DNA from: Streptomyces diastaticus subsp. diastaticus
Lineage (GTDB): Bacteria > Actinomycetota > Actinomycetes > Streptomycetales > Streptomycetaceae
DNA length: 64,000 nt
NCBI RefSeq assembly: GCF_011170125.1
Contig: NZ_BLLN01000003.1
Coordinates: forward strand, 2,056,501-2,120,500
Direction of reading: 5' to 3'
Part shown: positions 38,001 to 47,826 of the stretch, piece after piece
How the letters are laid out: the number at the start of each line of letters is the position of its first letter
Position numbering within the stretch: position 1 is the first letter of the stretch
The notes under the pieces: generated by a model
Told to the model about the DNA's origin: nothing
Seen by the model: only the letters and a program-made list of their open reading frames with translations
The model's database searches: none
Program-made: the position numbers and the translations under genes

Positions 38001-39736
38001 GGAGCATCCCCGCGGGTGCGGGGCCGACACCTGTTGCGCCACGGCGTGCCCCTCCTCGGAAGGAGCATCCCCGCGGGTGCGGGGCCGACATGGAGAGGCC
38101 GTAGTCGACGGACCCGGCCACCGGAGCATCCCCGCGGGTGCGGGGCCGACGCCGCGGGACGCCCCGCCGGCCACTCCGCCGCGGGAGCATCCCCGCGGGT
38201 GCGGGGCCGACCGTGGTGATCACGCGGGGAGGGCGGCGCGCCGGGGAGCATCCCCGCGGGTGCGGGGCCGACGAGCCGGAGAGAGGTGTCGGCGTCGGCA
38301 AAGGCGGAGCATCCCCGCGGGTGCGGGGCCGACGAGCGACAGGCCCCGGACTCTCACCTCCGGGGCGGAGCATCCCCGCGGGTGCGGGGCCGACTCCCCG
38401 CCCTGATCCCCTACCGAGGGGAACAGAGGAGCATCCCCGCGGGTGCGGGGCCGGCTCGAGGAGGGCCAGGGCGCGGGCGTGCGCCACGGGAGCATCCCCG
38501 CGGGTGCGGGGCCGACCGCCGGCGGGGCGGCGACGAGGTATCCGAGGGCGGAGCATCCCCGCGGGTGCGGGGCCGACCGCGCCGAGGCCGCGACCGCTGG
38601 TCCGTGGGGCGGAGCATCCCCGCGGGTGCGGGGCCGACGTAGCGCAGCACCATCTGGCGCGCCTCGGACAGGGAGCATCCCCGCGGGTGCGGAGCCGACG
38701 ATGAGGACCAGCTCTTCGGGTGCCGCGTCCTCGGAGCATCCCCGCGGGTGCGGGGCCGACCAGCCGGAGGACCTTGGCGTGCTGGTCCACCTGGGAGCAT
38801 CCCCGCGGGTGCGGGGCCGACTTCGCGGGAGTGTTCGCGGCCGGGGTCTTCGTGGGAGCATCCCCGCGGGTGCGGGGCCGACGGCTCCGGCCGCGTGGGC
38901 CGAGGCGGCGGAGCGGGAGCATCCCCGCGGGTGCGGGGCCGACCACACCCGACCCCCCAAAAAATCCGGCGGCCGAGGAGCATCCCCGCGGGTGCGGGGC
39001 CGACTCCGGCCGCCACGCCGAGCCGATCCCGTACCGGGGAGCATCCCCGCGGGTGCGGGGCCGACTTGAACTTCTCCCCCGCCATGGATATCGATCAGGG
39101 AGCATCCCCGCGGGTGCGGGGCCGACTGAGTGCGTCTGGCCCTTCCTCCTCTACCAGGGGGAGCATCCCCGCGGGTGCGGGGCCGACCATTTCGCGCGCA
39201 ACCCGCGAGTATCGGGCGACGGAGCATCCCCGCGGGTGCGGGGCCGACCGGCGGAAGTACGGGGAGAGTCGCGAGCTGGGGGGAGCATCCCCGCGGGTGC
39301 GGGGCCGACCCTACGGCCTGTCGGCCGATGAGTGGCCCCCGGGGAGCATCCCCGCGGGTGCGGGGCCGACGCGTCGGCGGCGGGCAGCGACAGCCCCCCG
39401 TCCGGAGCATCCCCGCGGGTGCGGGGCCGACGGGCTCGTGATCGTGACCCTGACCGGTCTGGCCGGAGCATCCCCGCGGGTGCGGGGCCGACGGGCGGCC
39501 TCGGCCTCAGCTCCTCGACCGTCGGGGAGCATCCCCGCGGGTGCGGGGCCGACCCTGCCCCTGCCAGGCCCCTGTCTGGCAGGGGCGGAGCATCCCCGCG
39601 GGTGCGGGGCCGACATGGCCATCACCGCCGCGGCCGAGGGCCTCGCGGGAGCATCCCCGCGGGTGCGGGGCCGACGGGGCGTACACGCGGATGCTGAGGG
39701 ATCAGGAGGGAGCATCCCCGCGGGTGCGGGGCCGAC
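38001..39736 (-). CRISPR. CRISPR array 3, type I-E, 29 repeats
   Basis: 29 repeats of the GGAGCATCCCCGCGGG... type at an exact 61-bp period from 38001 to 39709. Single-base variants occur at 38428 (ends GGCCGGC) and 38672 (GGAGCCGAC). The leader is on the right, facing cas3. One spacer (starting 39554) contains a self-complementary pair (CTGCC...GGCAG). This is the most regular array in the locus. Confidence 0.97.
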
Positions 39737-39855
39737 ACTTGCTGACCTGGGAGGTCACCACGAGAGTGCCTGATTTTCATTCATGTGCGTCGCCCTTCGT
39801 TCGTGGGCCGGGCAGCGAGTGGTGGAGTTCAGGGAGCACGGTGTGTGACCGCGTG
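39737..39855 (-). promoter_or_regulatory. Leader of CRISPR array 3
   Basis: The same leader family as arrays 1 and 2, with a few substitutions (GGAGGTCACCACGAGAGTGC). It lies between array 3 and the rightward cas3, so the array and cas operon promoters diverge from about 39800-39960. Confidence 0.75.
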
Positions 39856-39968
39856 GTGCGGGCGCCCGCCGTGGGGGATGTTCGTCTTTGGGCCGTCCGC
39901 CGTCAATTGTCAGTGGTGTCCTCTACTGTGCCGGGCAGTTGTGAGTGCTGAGCGAAGGGTGGTCCGGC

Positions 39969-42956
39969 GTGCCGGATGCAGGGGTGCCGCTGGAGTCGGT
40001 GGAGGGCCCGTTAGGGGTCTTGTGGGGGAAGTCGGCGGAGCGTGCCGGTGGGCAGACGAATCTTCTTCTGTCGCATCTGCTTGATACCGGGGCTGTGGCT
40101 GAGCGGCTGTGGGAGAGCTTCCTTGCGCCTTCGACGCGGGGCCTGCTGGATGAGGTGGCCGGTGGTCCGGGGCGGGGCCGCAGGTTGTTTGCGTGGCTTT
40201 GCGCTGTCCACGACCTTGGTAAGGCAACGCCCGCATTCCAGTATCAGTGGGAGCCTGGGGCGCGGGCGGTGCGGGCGGCGGGGCTGCGGTGGCATGGGCC
40301 AACGGTGGCGAACCAAAAGCGGCGCTGGCGGCATGAGCATGCGAGCGCCTATTTGCTGATGCGGGCGCTTCGTCGGGTGGGCTGGGCGGAGTGCCATGTT
40401 GCGTGGGTGTGGCCGCTTGCTGCTGGTCATCACGGGATGTTCCCGGATGAGGATGCGGTGCAGCCGCCGCGTCAGGGCAGGGGGCAGCTGCAGGGCGGTG
40501 CGGACTGGGAGGTGGCTCAGGCCGGTTTGCTCGAGCGCGTGACTGTGGAGTTGGGGTTCGAAGGGTTGGCGGAGGTACAGCCGGTGGCTGTTCCTGCGAG
40601 GGCGGTACAGCTGCATGTCAGCGGATTGATCGTGATGGCTGACTGGATCGCCAGCGACAAGGAGTATTTCCCCGGCCTTCCTGACGTGTCTCAGGTGAGC
40701 ATGAAGGGTGCCCGGGAGAGGGCGGGGTCGGCGTGGACGAAGCTGGGGCTGCGGGGCGGCTGGGGGGCGCTGGCGGGACCTGGGCCGGAGGCGTTCCGTG
40801 AGCGGTTCGGGGTGGAGGCCCGGCCCTCGCAGCGCCTGGTGATGCAGGCGGCGCGGGATATGGAGGGGCCTGGGCTGCTGGTGGTGGAAGCGCCGATGGG
40901 GGAGGGGAAGACGAAGGCGGCGTTGATGGCTGCGGAGATTCTGGCTGCTCGTTTCGGGGCTGACGGGGTGTTCGTGGGCATGCCGACGCAGGCGACGAGC
41001 GATCCGATGTTCGGGCAGGTGCGTGCGTGGTTGCAGGCGCTGGGGCGGGGTGATGATCTGGCTTCGCAGGTGGCGCTGCTTCACGGGAAGCGGATGTTCA
41101 ACAAGGAGTGGCGGGGGCTCGTTGAGGGTCGCGAGCGGGTGGGAGGCGAGTTCGGTTTCGCGGGTGTGGACGAGTTCGGCTGTGAGGGGGACGTGTATGG
41201 GATGGGTGAGCAGGGGCGGGGGGTGGGGGAGCGTTCGGGGGCTGGGGGGCCTGCGGAGTGGTTTCTGGGTGCCAAGCGGGGCTTGCTGTGTCCGTTTGTG
41301 GTGGGGACGGTCGATCAGTTGCTGCTGGCGGCGACTCGTAGTCGGCATGTGATGTTGCGGATGGCGGGGCTGGCCGGGAAGGTCGTCGTCCTGGACGAGG
41401 TTCACGCTGCTGATGTGTATATGTCGCAGTTTTTGGTGGAGGGGCTGCGGTGGTTGGGTCAGGCCGGGGTGCCGGTGGTGCTGTTGTCGGCGACGTTGCC
41501 TCCTGGTCAGCGTCGTGAGCTGGTTGAGGCGTATGTGGCGGGTGCTGGGTCGCGTGAGGAGTTGCGGTTGGAGGCGCTGCCTGAGCCTGGTGGGTATCCG
41601 TCGGTGACAAGTGCCTGGTCGGCGGTGGAGGGGCCGTGTGTGCGGGTGGATTCTTGTGAGGGGTGGCGGCCTGACCTGAGTGTTGCGCTGGCTGTCTGCA
41701 GCGAGCCGGTGCCCGGGCCGCGGGCCTCGCGTGTGCAGGAGCGGCAGGCGCAGCAGGAGGCGGATGTGGCGGTGGTGGATTTGCTGCGGGCGCAGCTTGA
41801 GGGCGGGGGTTGTGCGCTGATCGTGCGTAACACGGTGGTGCGTGCTCAGTCGCTTTACTCTGCGTTGGCCGGTGTGTTTGGCGTGGGGGAGGTGATGTTG
41901 CTGCATGGTCGGCTGGCGGCGGGGGCGCGTGCGGAGCGTACGGAGCGGTGTCTGGGGCTGCTTGGGGTGTCTGGGCCTGGGGTGGGGGAGGGGCGGCCGC
42001 ATCGGTTGGTCGTGGTGGCGACTCAGTTGGCGGAGCAGTCGTTCGATGTGGATGTGGATCTGCTGGTGAGCGATGTGGCTCCGGTTGATCTGTTGTTGCA
42101 GCGGATTGGGCGGTTGCACAGGCATGGGGATCGGGTGAGGCCGCCTGGTCTGGTGGTGCCGCAGGTGTTCTTGACGGGGCTTGGGGGTGGGCCGGTCGAG
42201 GGTGCGGATGCCGGTTCTGTGTGTGGTGGTGGTCCTGCTTTCATCCGGGCTTCGGAGGTGATCTACGGGCGTCATCTGCTGCTGCGTACGGCGGCGGTGG
42301 TGGCTGATGCTCTGCGCCCCGGGCCCGGGTGCGGTTCTGGGTCTGGGGCTGGGGTCTGGCAGGTTCCGGGTGGGGTGCCTGGACTGGTGGCGGCTGTGTA
42401 CGGGGGTGAGGAGTTGGTGCCGGCGGGGTGGCGGGAGGATGCGGGTGCCGCGCGGGTGGAGTGGGAGGAGCGGCAGCGGGAGCGTGCGCAGAGCGCGGTT
42501 CCTTTTCTGCTGACTCGGCGGGGTGACAAGGAGGGGGTGACCTTGGCGGGGTTGCACCGTGTTGCGGTTGCGGCTTCTGGTGGGGCTGAGGGTGGTCTGG
42601 ATGGTGTGGTGCGTGACGGTGAGATGGGTGAGGAGGTGGTTCTCGTGGTGCGGGAGGGCGAGGGGGAGGTGGTGCGTACGTTGAGCGGCCGCGCGTTGTC
42701 GGTGAATGGGGATGTGGCCGATGAGCTGATCGATGACGTTCTGGCGGGGACGGTGCGGCTGCCTGGTGGTCCGGCGTCCTCGGCTGCGGCGGCGCTGGGG
42801 CCGTTGCCGGGTTGGGTCGGCCATCCGCGGCTTCGGTATGCGAGGGCGTTGGTGCTTGACGGCTTGGGCTGGGGTGAGCTGGGTGAGCATCGTGTGCATT
42901 ACGACGATGTGTTGGGTTTGACGGTGGAGCTCGCCCGGAGGTGGCCGGTGCGCTGA
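39969..42956 (+). CDS. cas3: Cas3 helicase-nuclease
   Basis: About 995 residues. The HD nuclease domain is N-terminal (LLSHLLDTG, AVHDLGKATPAFQ, RHEHASAYLL, AAGHHGMF). The superfamily 2 helicase follows: motif I EAPMGEGKTKAAL, motif II LDEVHAADVYM, motif III LLSATLPPG, motifs V/VI VVATQLAEQSFDVDVDLLVS and LLQRIGRLHRHGD. Cas3 is recruited by Cascade and degrades the non-target strand. GTG 39969 is chosen because GAAGGG lies upstream; GTG 39945 is an alternative. The gene is separated from cas8e by a 261-bp non-coding gap. Confidence 0.95.
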   Translation: MPDAGVPLESVEGPLGVLWGKSAERAGGQTNLLLSHLLDTGAVAERLWESFLAPSTRGLLDEVAGGPGRGRRLFAWLCAVHDLGKATPAFQYQWEPGARAVRAAGLRWHGPTVANQKRRWRHEHASAYLLMRALRRVGWAECHVAWVWPLAAGHHGMFPDEDAVQPPRQGRGQLQGGADWEVAQAGLLERVTVELGFEGLAEVQPVAVPARAVQLHVSGLIVMADWIASDKEYFPGLPDVSQVSMKGARERAGSAWTKLGLRGGWGALAGPGPEAFRERFGVEARPSQRLVMQAARDMEGPGLLVVEAPMGEGKTKAALMAAEILAARFGADGVFVGMPTQATSDPMFGQVRAWLQALGRGDDLASQVALLHGKRMFNKEWRGLVEGRERVGGEFGFAGVDEFGCEGDVYGMGEQGRGVGERSGAGGPAEWFLGAKRGLLCPFVVGTVDQLLLAATRSRHVMLRMAGLAGKVVVLDEVHAADVYMSQFLVEGLRWLGQAGVPVVLLSATLPPGQRRELVEAYVAGAGSREELRLEALPEPGGYPSVTSAWSAVEGPCVRVDSCEGWRPDLSVALAVCSEPVPGPRASRVQERQAQQEADVAVVDLLRAQLEGGGCALIVRNTVVRAQSLYSALAGVFGVGEVMLLHGRLAAGARAERTERCLGLLGVSGPGVGEGRPHRLVVVATQLAEQSFDVDVDLLVSDVAPVDLLLQRIGRLHRHGDRVRPPGLVVPQVFLTGLGGGPVEGADAGSVCGGGPAFIRASEVIYGRHLLLRTAAVVADALRPGPGCGSGSGAGVWQVPGGVPGLVAAVYGGEELVPAGWREDAGAARVEWEERQRERAQSAVPFLLTRRGDKEGVTLAGLHRVAVAASGGAEGGLDGVVRDGEMGEEVVLVVREGEGEVVRTLSGRALSVNGDVADELIDDVLAGTVRLPGGPASSAAAALGPLPGWVGHPRLRYARALVLDGLGWGELGEHRVHYDDVLGLTVELARRWPVR

Positions 42957-42965
42957 GGGGATGTG

Positions 42966-42995
42966 CCTGGGGGCGGGGCGGGGCCCGCCCCCAGG
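42966..42995 (+). terminator. Strong hairpin after cas3
   Basis: CCTGGGGGCGGG pairs with CCCGCCCCCAGG (12 bp, 6-nt loop), 9 bp past the cas3 stop. Its symmetry would also stop transcripts coming leftward from the repeat-like sequences beside it. Confidence 0.7.
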
Positions 42996-42996
42996 G

Positions 42997-43121
42997 GGAG
43001 CTTCCCCGCGTGCGCGGGGCCGATGCGTCGTGGAGACGTAAGGACGGAACACCCCCGCGGTGGTGGTCTGTCGCTCGCTTGCTGGTGCGTTTGGGAGCTG
43101 CCACCGGGGCGGGGCCGGAGC
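42997..43121 (-). repeat. Degenerate CRISPR-like repeats between cas3 and cas8e
   Basis: 42997-43024 matches the array repeat at 24 of 28 positions (GGAGCTTCCCCGCG, then GCGGGGCCGAT). Two weaker copies follow at 43046 (GGAACACCCCCGCGG) and 43094 (GGAGCTGCCACCGGGGCGGG), spaced 49 and 48 bp apart, so the spacer-like gaps are about 20 bp. Read leftward, like arrays 1-3, the order is repeat, 21-nt spacer, repeat, hairpin. The spacer shares AGACGTAAGGA with 43182-43192. Confidence 0.6.
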
Positions 43122-43181
43122 GATTTTCTCATTCTGGGCGCATGGGGGTGTCGTGTGTGCCACTCTGCTGTCGTTTGAGCT

Positions 43182-43192
43182 AGACGTAAGGA
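43182..43192. promoter_or_regulatory. Possible target of the mini-array spacer
   Basis: AGACGTAAGGA here equals 43034-43044 inside the spacer between the degenerate repeats. On the minus strand the match is TCCTTACGTCT, starting at the repeat-proximal (seed) end of the spacer after one base, and preceded by AAT where E. coli type I-E uses AAG. It lies 25 bp before the cas8e start. Confidence 0.45.
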
Positions 43193-43217
43193 ATTGCCCG
43201 GGAAGGGTGGGGCGTCG

Positions 43218-44936
43218 GTGAATCTGTTATCCGATGGGTGGCTTTCAGCTGTTTCCGCAGGTGGGGGCTCCAGTTTCGGGGGTGGCCCTGGGGCGGGGCC
43301 GGCGGAGTTCGGTGTGCGGGAGCTTCTGCTGCATGCGGAGAAGTTCGCTGACATCGTGGTGGACCTGCCCACGCAGCGTCCGGCGGTGTTCCGGCAGGTC
43401 CTGCTGCCGTTGGTGGTGGACGCGTTGGGGTGCCCGAAGGACGCCGAGGCGTGGATGGACATGTTCCGGGCGGGGGCTTTCAGCCCGGAGCAGCGGCAGG
43501 TGCTGGCTGATTACCTGGACAAGCACCAGCACTTGTTCGGTCTTCTGGATCCGGTGGAGCCGTTCGGCCAGGTGGCTGACCTGCGGACGGCAAAGGGGGA
43601 GACCAAGGGGTCGGCGTTGCTGGTGGCGACGGCGGCCACCGGGAACAATGTGCCGTTGTTCTCGTCCCGGACGGAGGGCGACGTTCTGGAGCTGACGCCC
43701 GCTGAGGCGGCCAGGTGGCTGCTGCACACCCACTGCTGGGACACGGCTGCCATCAAGACCGGCGCGGTCGGTGACCCGATGGTGAAGTTCGGGAAGACGA
43801 CCGGCAATCCGACGGGCCCGCTGGGTCAGCTCGGCGTGACCATGCCGGTGGGGTCGACGCTTTTCGAGACGCTGTTGCTCAACATCCCGTACGGCCAGGC
43901 TGGGCTGTCCGACGATGTGCCGCAATGGCAACGGCGTAGTACGCAGGGCGAGGTCAAGGACACTCTCTCGTGTGCGACGCCGGCGTGGCAGAGTAGACCG
44001 GCGCGTGGGCTGCTGGAGGCGTGGACGTGGCAGGCCCGCCGGATCCGTCTCATCTCTCAGGACACCGACCGGGGGCCGCGCATCACCCGGGTGCTGGTCG
44101 CGGCCGGCGACCGTCTTGAGGTCAGCCCGGACACGGAACCGCACACGGCCTGGGTGGTGGACAGCCCCGCCGGCCGGCGGGGCAAGGGTCCCGCGCGGTC
44201 TGCGGTGAAGAGTGCGCGTCCCCGCCGTCACACGGCAGGCCGCGCCGGGTGGCGTGGTCTTGACGCGCTGCTGGCCGTGAACGCTGTCGACCAGGACCAG
44301 CAGGCGACCGCCACTCGCAGCGGGGCGGTGAGCAGCCAGCTGGTGCGGCAGCTCAGCGCCATCAGCCGGCGCTTGCCCAGCCGGTATCCGCTGCGGGTCG
44401 AGCTGACCGGGATCGCCTACGGCAACCAGTCGGCAGTCATCGAGGACATGTACTTCGACGAGATCCCTCTGCCCGTGGCCGCTCTCGACCCGGAGGGGAT
44501 CGTCTACGGGGCGCTGCTGGAGGTCGTCGACCAGGCGGAGAGCCTGGCCAAGGCGGTCAATCACCTGTCGGGGGACCTGCGCCGGGCCGCGGGCAGTGAA
44601 CCGATCCCGTGGGACAAGGGCCAGCGTCCCGGAGACACCCTGCTGCACGCTCTCGACCCGATCGTGCGGCGTCTGTTGGCCGGCTTGCGCCAGGCCGGCG
44701 ACGACTTCGACCGGTGTGAGCAGGGCCTGGAGGCGTGGGAGCACAAGGCCGAACAGGCCACGCTCCGCGTCGCGGAGGGCCTGTTCAATTCGGCGCCCGC
44801 CGCCCTGTTCACCGGCCGCCGCGTCAAGAAGGACGGCAAGGAGCAGGTCTTCCGTCTCAGCACTGCCGAAGCGTCCTTCCGCCGGCGGCTCGCCGTGATC
44901 CTCCATCGCCGCGCCGCTGCACGTACCGCCGGCTGA
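43218..44936 (+). CDS. cas8e: Cas8e (Cse1/CasA), Cascade large subunit
   Basis: 572 residues. The opening NLLSDGWLSAV and the block FGVRELLLHAEKFADIVVDL, HQHLFGLLDPVEPFGQVADL, LFSSRTEGDVLELTPAEAAR and RWLLHTHCWDTAAIKTG are typical of Cse1. It recognises the PAM in Cascade and loads Cas3. GTG 43218 follows GGAAGGG; the TTG at 43194 has worse spacing. It is the first gene of the cas8e-cas2 run. Confidence 0.93.
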   Translation: MNLLSDGWLSAVSAGGGSSFGGGPGAGPAEFGVRELLLHAEKFADIVVDLPTQRPAVFRQVLLPLVVDALGCPKDAEAWMDMFRAGAFSPEQRQVLADYLDKHQHLFGLLDPVEPFGQVADLRTAKGETKGSALLVATAATGNNVPLFSSRTEGDVLELTPAEAARWLLHTHCWDTAAIKTGAVGDPMVKFGKTTGNPTGPLGQLGVTMPVGSTLFETLLLNIPYGQAGLSDDVPQWQRRSTQGEVKDTLSCATPAWQSRPARGLLEAWTWQARRIRLISQDTDRGPRITRVLVAAGDRLEVSPDTEPHTAWVVDSPAGRRGKGPARSAVKSARPRRHTAGRAGWRGLDALLAVNAVDQDQQATATRSGAVSSQLVRQLSAISRRLPSRYPLRVELTGIAYGNQSAVIEDMYFDEIPLPVAALDPEGIVYGALLEVVDQAESLAKAVNHLSGDLRRAAGSEPIPWDKGQRPGDTLLHALDPIVRRLLAGLRQAGDDFDRCEQGLEAWEHKAEQATLRVAEGLFNSAPAALFTGRRVKKDGKEQVFRLSTAEASFRRRLAVILHRRAAARTAG

Positions 44937-45055
44937 TCCGCACCGGCCGCCGAGAACGCTGCGACACCGGCACCTGCCCGCAGTTCGTCCCGGCCGGCGC
45001 GCGTCCCGGCGTCGAAGCGCTCACCCTCAGCAACCCGAAGAAAGGGGGGACACCT

Positions 45056-45670
45056 GTGTCCACCTCACCCTTGTCCGCTCCCGTCCCCGGCCAGAGAGGT
45101 TCCTCCCTGCCCAGGCCCTACTGGAGCGGCCGGGCAGACGAGCAAGGCCAGTGGCGAACACGCGCCGGGGAATCCCTGCGACCGCCCGGGGAGGACCTCA
45201 GCGCGCTGAGAGCCGGCCTGGGAAAAAAGGCATTCACCGAACCCCGCCTGTGGCCGTACTACACGACACCCACCGACGGCCGCGTCACCCCCGAGCTGGA
45301 GGCCGAACACGCCGCGCTCGCCCTGTACGGGCTGCATCAGCAAAGCCAGGAGCAGCCGATGCACCGGCAGGGTGTCCGCACCGGCAGGGCCCTGCGCGCC
45401 CTGCACCAGCGGTACAGCGAAGAGGCGACCGACCGGCGCGTGGCGCAGGCCGTCGGTGCGACCTCGGCTGCGGCCTTCGCCTACCGGCTCCGCGCACTGG
45501 TGACGCAGTTGCGTTCCATCGGGCAGCCCCTGGACTACGACCAGCTGATGCATGACCTCCTGCGCTGGCACTTTCCCGACGGACGCTCCCGGGTCCGCCG
45601 CGGGTGGGGTCTTGGCTACCACGGCCGCGATCGCCAGCCCGACGAAGCCCCGCCCCTCGAAGGCTCCTAG
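45056..45670 (+). CDS. cse2: Cas11e (Cse2/CasB), Cascade small subunit
   Basis: 204 residues, all helical, with ALYGLHQQSQEQPMHRQG, LRALHQRYSEEATDRRVAQA and LVTQLRSIGQPLDYDQLMHD typical of Cse2, plus WGLGYHGR near the end. Two copies lie along the Cascade spine. GTG 45056 follows AAAGGGGGGA. A Ser/Pro N-terminal extension is longer than in E. coli. Confidence 0.9.
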   Translation: MSTSPLSAPVPGQRGSSLPRPYWSGRADEQGQWRTRAGESLRPPGEDLSALRAGLGKKAFTEPRLWPYYTTPTDGRVTPELEAEHAALALYGLHQQSQEQPMHRQGVRTGRALRALHQRYSEEATDRRVAQAVGATSAAAFAYRLRALVTQLRSIGQPLDYDQLMHDLLRWHFPDGRSRVRRGWGLGYHGRDRQPDEAPPLEGS

Positions 45671-45779
45671 CCCACCTCGCCTGCTGAGCCGGGCCCGTGA
45701 CCACCGCCGAAGCGCTCACGCGCCCTGGCTGTTCATGCCGCTTGTGCGGCACCAACCACACTCTGAGTAAGGACTCTCC

Positions 45780-46946
45780 ATGTCTCAGCCCGCCGCCCGC
45801 CCGCCGCGCACGTACGTCGACTTCCACATCCTGCAGACGGTCCCCCCGGCCAACCTCAACAGGGACGACCAGGGCAACCCCAAGGAGGCCTACTACGGCG
45901 GTGTCCGCCGCTCCCGTGTCTCCTCCCAGGCGTGGAAGCGTGCCACCCGAACCCACTTCGCCGAGCGGGTACCCGAGCAGGACCTCGCCACCCGCACCCG
46001 CAGGATCCTCGGCGCCCTCGCCGAGGACATCGAAAAGCGCGCCGGCCTGGACCGCCCGGCAGCGCTGCGCCTGGCCGACGCGCTGTTGGCGCCGCTGGAG
46101 CTGAGCGGGGGCAAGAAGAAGGACGAGTCGGCCTACCTCCTCTTCTACGGCCGGCGCCAGCTCGATGCCGTAGCCGCCCTCGTCGCCGACCAGGCAACCG
46201 AACTGTCCGCGCTGAGCGACGCCGACCTCGCTTCCCGGGTGAAGGAGCTCCCGGTTCGTGAGCAGTTCAGCACGGGCCACCCCATCGACGTCGCCCTCTT
46301 CGGGCGCATGGTCGCGGACATCCCCGCTCTCAAGGTCGACGCCGCGGCGCAGGTCGCCCACGCCTTGTCCACCCACGCCGTGGAGCTCGAGTTCGACTAC
46401 TTCACGGCCGTCGACGATGAGCAGACCGACGAGGAGACCGGTGCCGGCATGATCGGCACCATCGGCTTCAACTCCGCCACCCTTTACCGCTACGCCTCCG
46501 TCGGCCTCCACCAGCTTCTGGACAATCTCACCGACGAGGAAGCGGCCCTCACCGCCATCAGCGAGTTCGCCACGTCCTTCGCCCGCTCTATGCCCACCGG
46601 CTACCAGAACTCCTTCGCCCACCGCACCCTGCCCAGCCTCGTCGCCGTCGTCGTCCGTGAAGACCAGCCCGTCAACCTCGTCTCCGCCTTCGAACAACCG
46701 GTGGCCGCCCCCTCGGGCATCGCCGCCGCCTCCGCCGCCAGGCTCGCCGAGGAACACACACGCGCTACCGTCGCATGGGGCGACGCTCCGGCCTTCGCAG
46801 CCGCCACCCACGTGTTCACCGACCACCAGAAGCCCACCGCCGCCCTCAACAGCGCGTTCGGCCCCCCCATCCCCTTCTCCGCTCTCCTCGAAGGCCTGCA
46901 CACCCACCTGGCCGGAGCCCTCAAGCCCAAGCAGGCCGCGCAGTGA
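45780..46946 (+). CDS. cas7e: Cas7e (Cse4/CasC), Cascade backbone
   Basis: 388 residues. The start YVDFHILQTVPPANLNRDDQ and YYGGVRRSRVSSQAWKRATR are signature Cas7e sequences binding the crRNA. SFAHRTLPSLVAVVVREDQP and PVNLVSAFEQPV follow as in other I-E systems. Six copies form the backbone. The stop overlaps the cas5e start. Confidence 0.95.
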   Translation: MSQPAARPPRTYVDFHILQTVPPANLNRDDQGNPKEAYYGGVRRSRVSSQAWKRATRTHFAERVPEQDLATRTRRILGALAEDIEKRAGLDRPAALRLADALLAPLELSGGKKKDESAYLLFYGRRQLDAVAALVADQATELSALSDADLASRVKELPVREQFSTGHPIDVALFGRMVADIPALKVDAAAQVAHALSTHAVELEFDYFTAVDDEQTDEETGAGMIGTIGFNSATLYRYASVGLHQLLDNLTDEEAALTAISEFATSFARSMPTGYQNSFAHRTLPSLVAVVVREDQPVNLVSAFEQPVAAPSGIAAASAARLAEEHTRATVAWGDAPAFAAATHVFTDHQKPTAALNSAFGPPIPFSALLEGLHTHLAGALKPKQAAQ

Positions 46947-47821
46947 CCACCCCCGCCCCTGAGCCCGCCGGCAACACGCACCCGTCCCACGGCAGCGACG
47001 AACCGACCGTGCTGCTGCTCCGCCTCGCCGGCCCCCTGCAGTCCTGGGGCGTACGCAGTTCCTTCAACCGCCGCGACACCGGCGCGGAACCCACCAAGTC
47101 CGGCGTCATCGGCCTGCTGGCGGCAGCGGCAGGCCACCCCCGGGAACAACCCCTGGGAGAGCTGGCGGACCTGACCCTCGGGATTCGCGTTGATCAACCA
47201 GGAACCCTGCTGCGCGACTACCACACCGTCAGCGACTACCGAGGGCGCCCCCTGCCGCAGGCAGGTGTCTCGGCGAAAGGCATCCAGAAGCCCACCTCAC
47301 CGGCCAAGCACACTCACGTCACCACCCGCTTCTATCTCCAGGACGCGGTATTCGTCGCCGCCCTCGATGGCCCCCCTGGCCTCCTCACCACCCTGGACAG
47401 GGCGGTACGCAACCCTGCCTTCCCGCTCGCACTGGGACGCCGCTCCTGCCCACCGACCCAACCCCTCAGCCTCGGCCTGCGCACCACTGACATGGAAACC
47501 GCCCTGCGCAGCGAGCCCTGGCAGGCATCCGCCCACACCCGCGAGCAGTACGCCCGCCGCCTGGGCCGAGAACGCGGCCTCCACCAGCCTCTTCACGCAG
47601 GCACCATCGATTGCGCAGCCACCATCGAAGACCCCCGCGGTGACGACCGCCTGCAGGACGCACCCGTTTCCTTCGATCCCCACCAGCGCGCCTTCACCAG
47701 CCGCCAAGTCCGCCACGCCTGGCTGGCCATCCCCACCGGCTTCGACCACATCGACGACGACCAGCCCCACGGCCAGGCCGACGACCCCGACCACGACCCT
47801 TTCGCCCTGCTGGGCTGGTGA
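46943..47821 (+). CDS. cas5e: Cas5e (CasD)
   Basis: 292 residues. VLLLRLAGPLQSWGVRSSFN and RRDTGAEPTKSGVIGLLAAA are diagnostic for Cas5e, which caps the crRNA 5' handle. RDYHTVSDYRGRPLPQAGVS and a glycine-rich finish (DPFALLGW) follow. GTG 46943 overlaps the cas7e stop. A 25-residue N-terminal extension is Pro/His-rich. Confidence 0.93.
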   Translation: MTTPAPEPAGNTHPSHGSDEPTVLLLRLAGPLQSWGVRSSFNRRDTGAEPTKSGVIGLLAAAAGHPREQPLGELADLTLGIRVDQPGTLLRDYHTVSDYRGRPLPQAGVSAKGIQKPTSPAKHTHVTTRFYLQDAVFVAALDGPPGLLTTLDRAVRNPAFPLALGRRSCPPTQPLSLGLRTTDMETALRSEPWQASAHTREQYARRLGRERGLHQPLHAGTIDCAATIEDPRGDDRLQDAPVSFDPHQRAFTSRQVRHAWLAIPTGFDHIDDDQPHGQADDPDHDPFALLGW

Positions 47822-47826
47822 TCACC

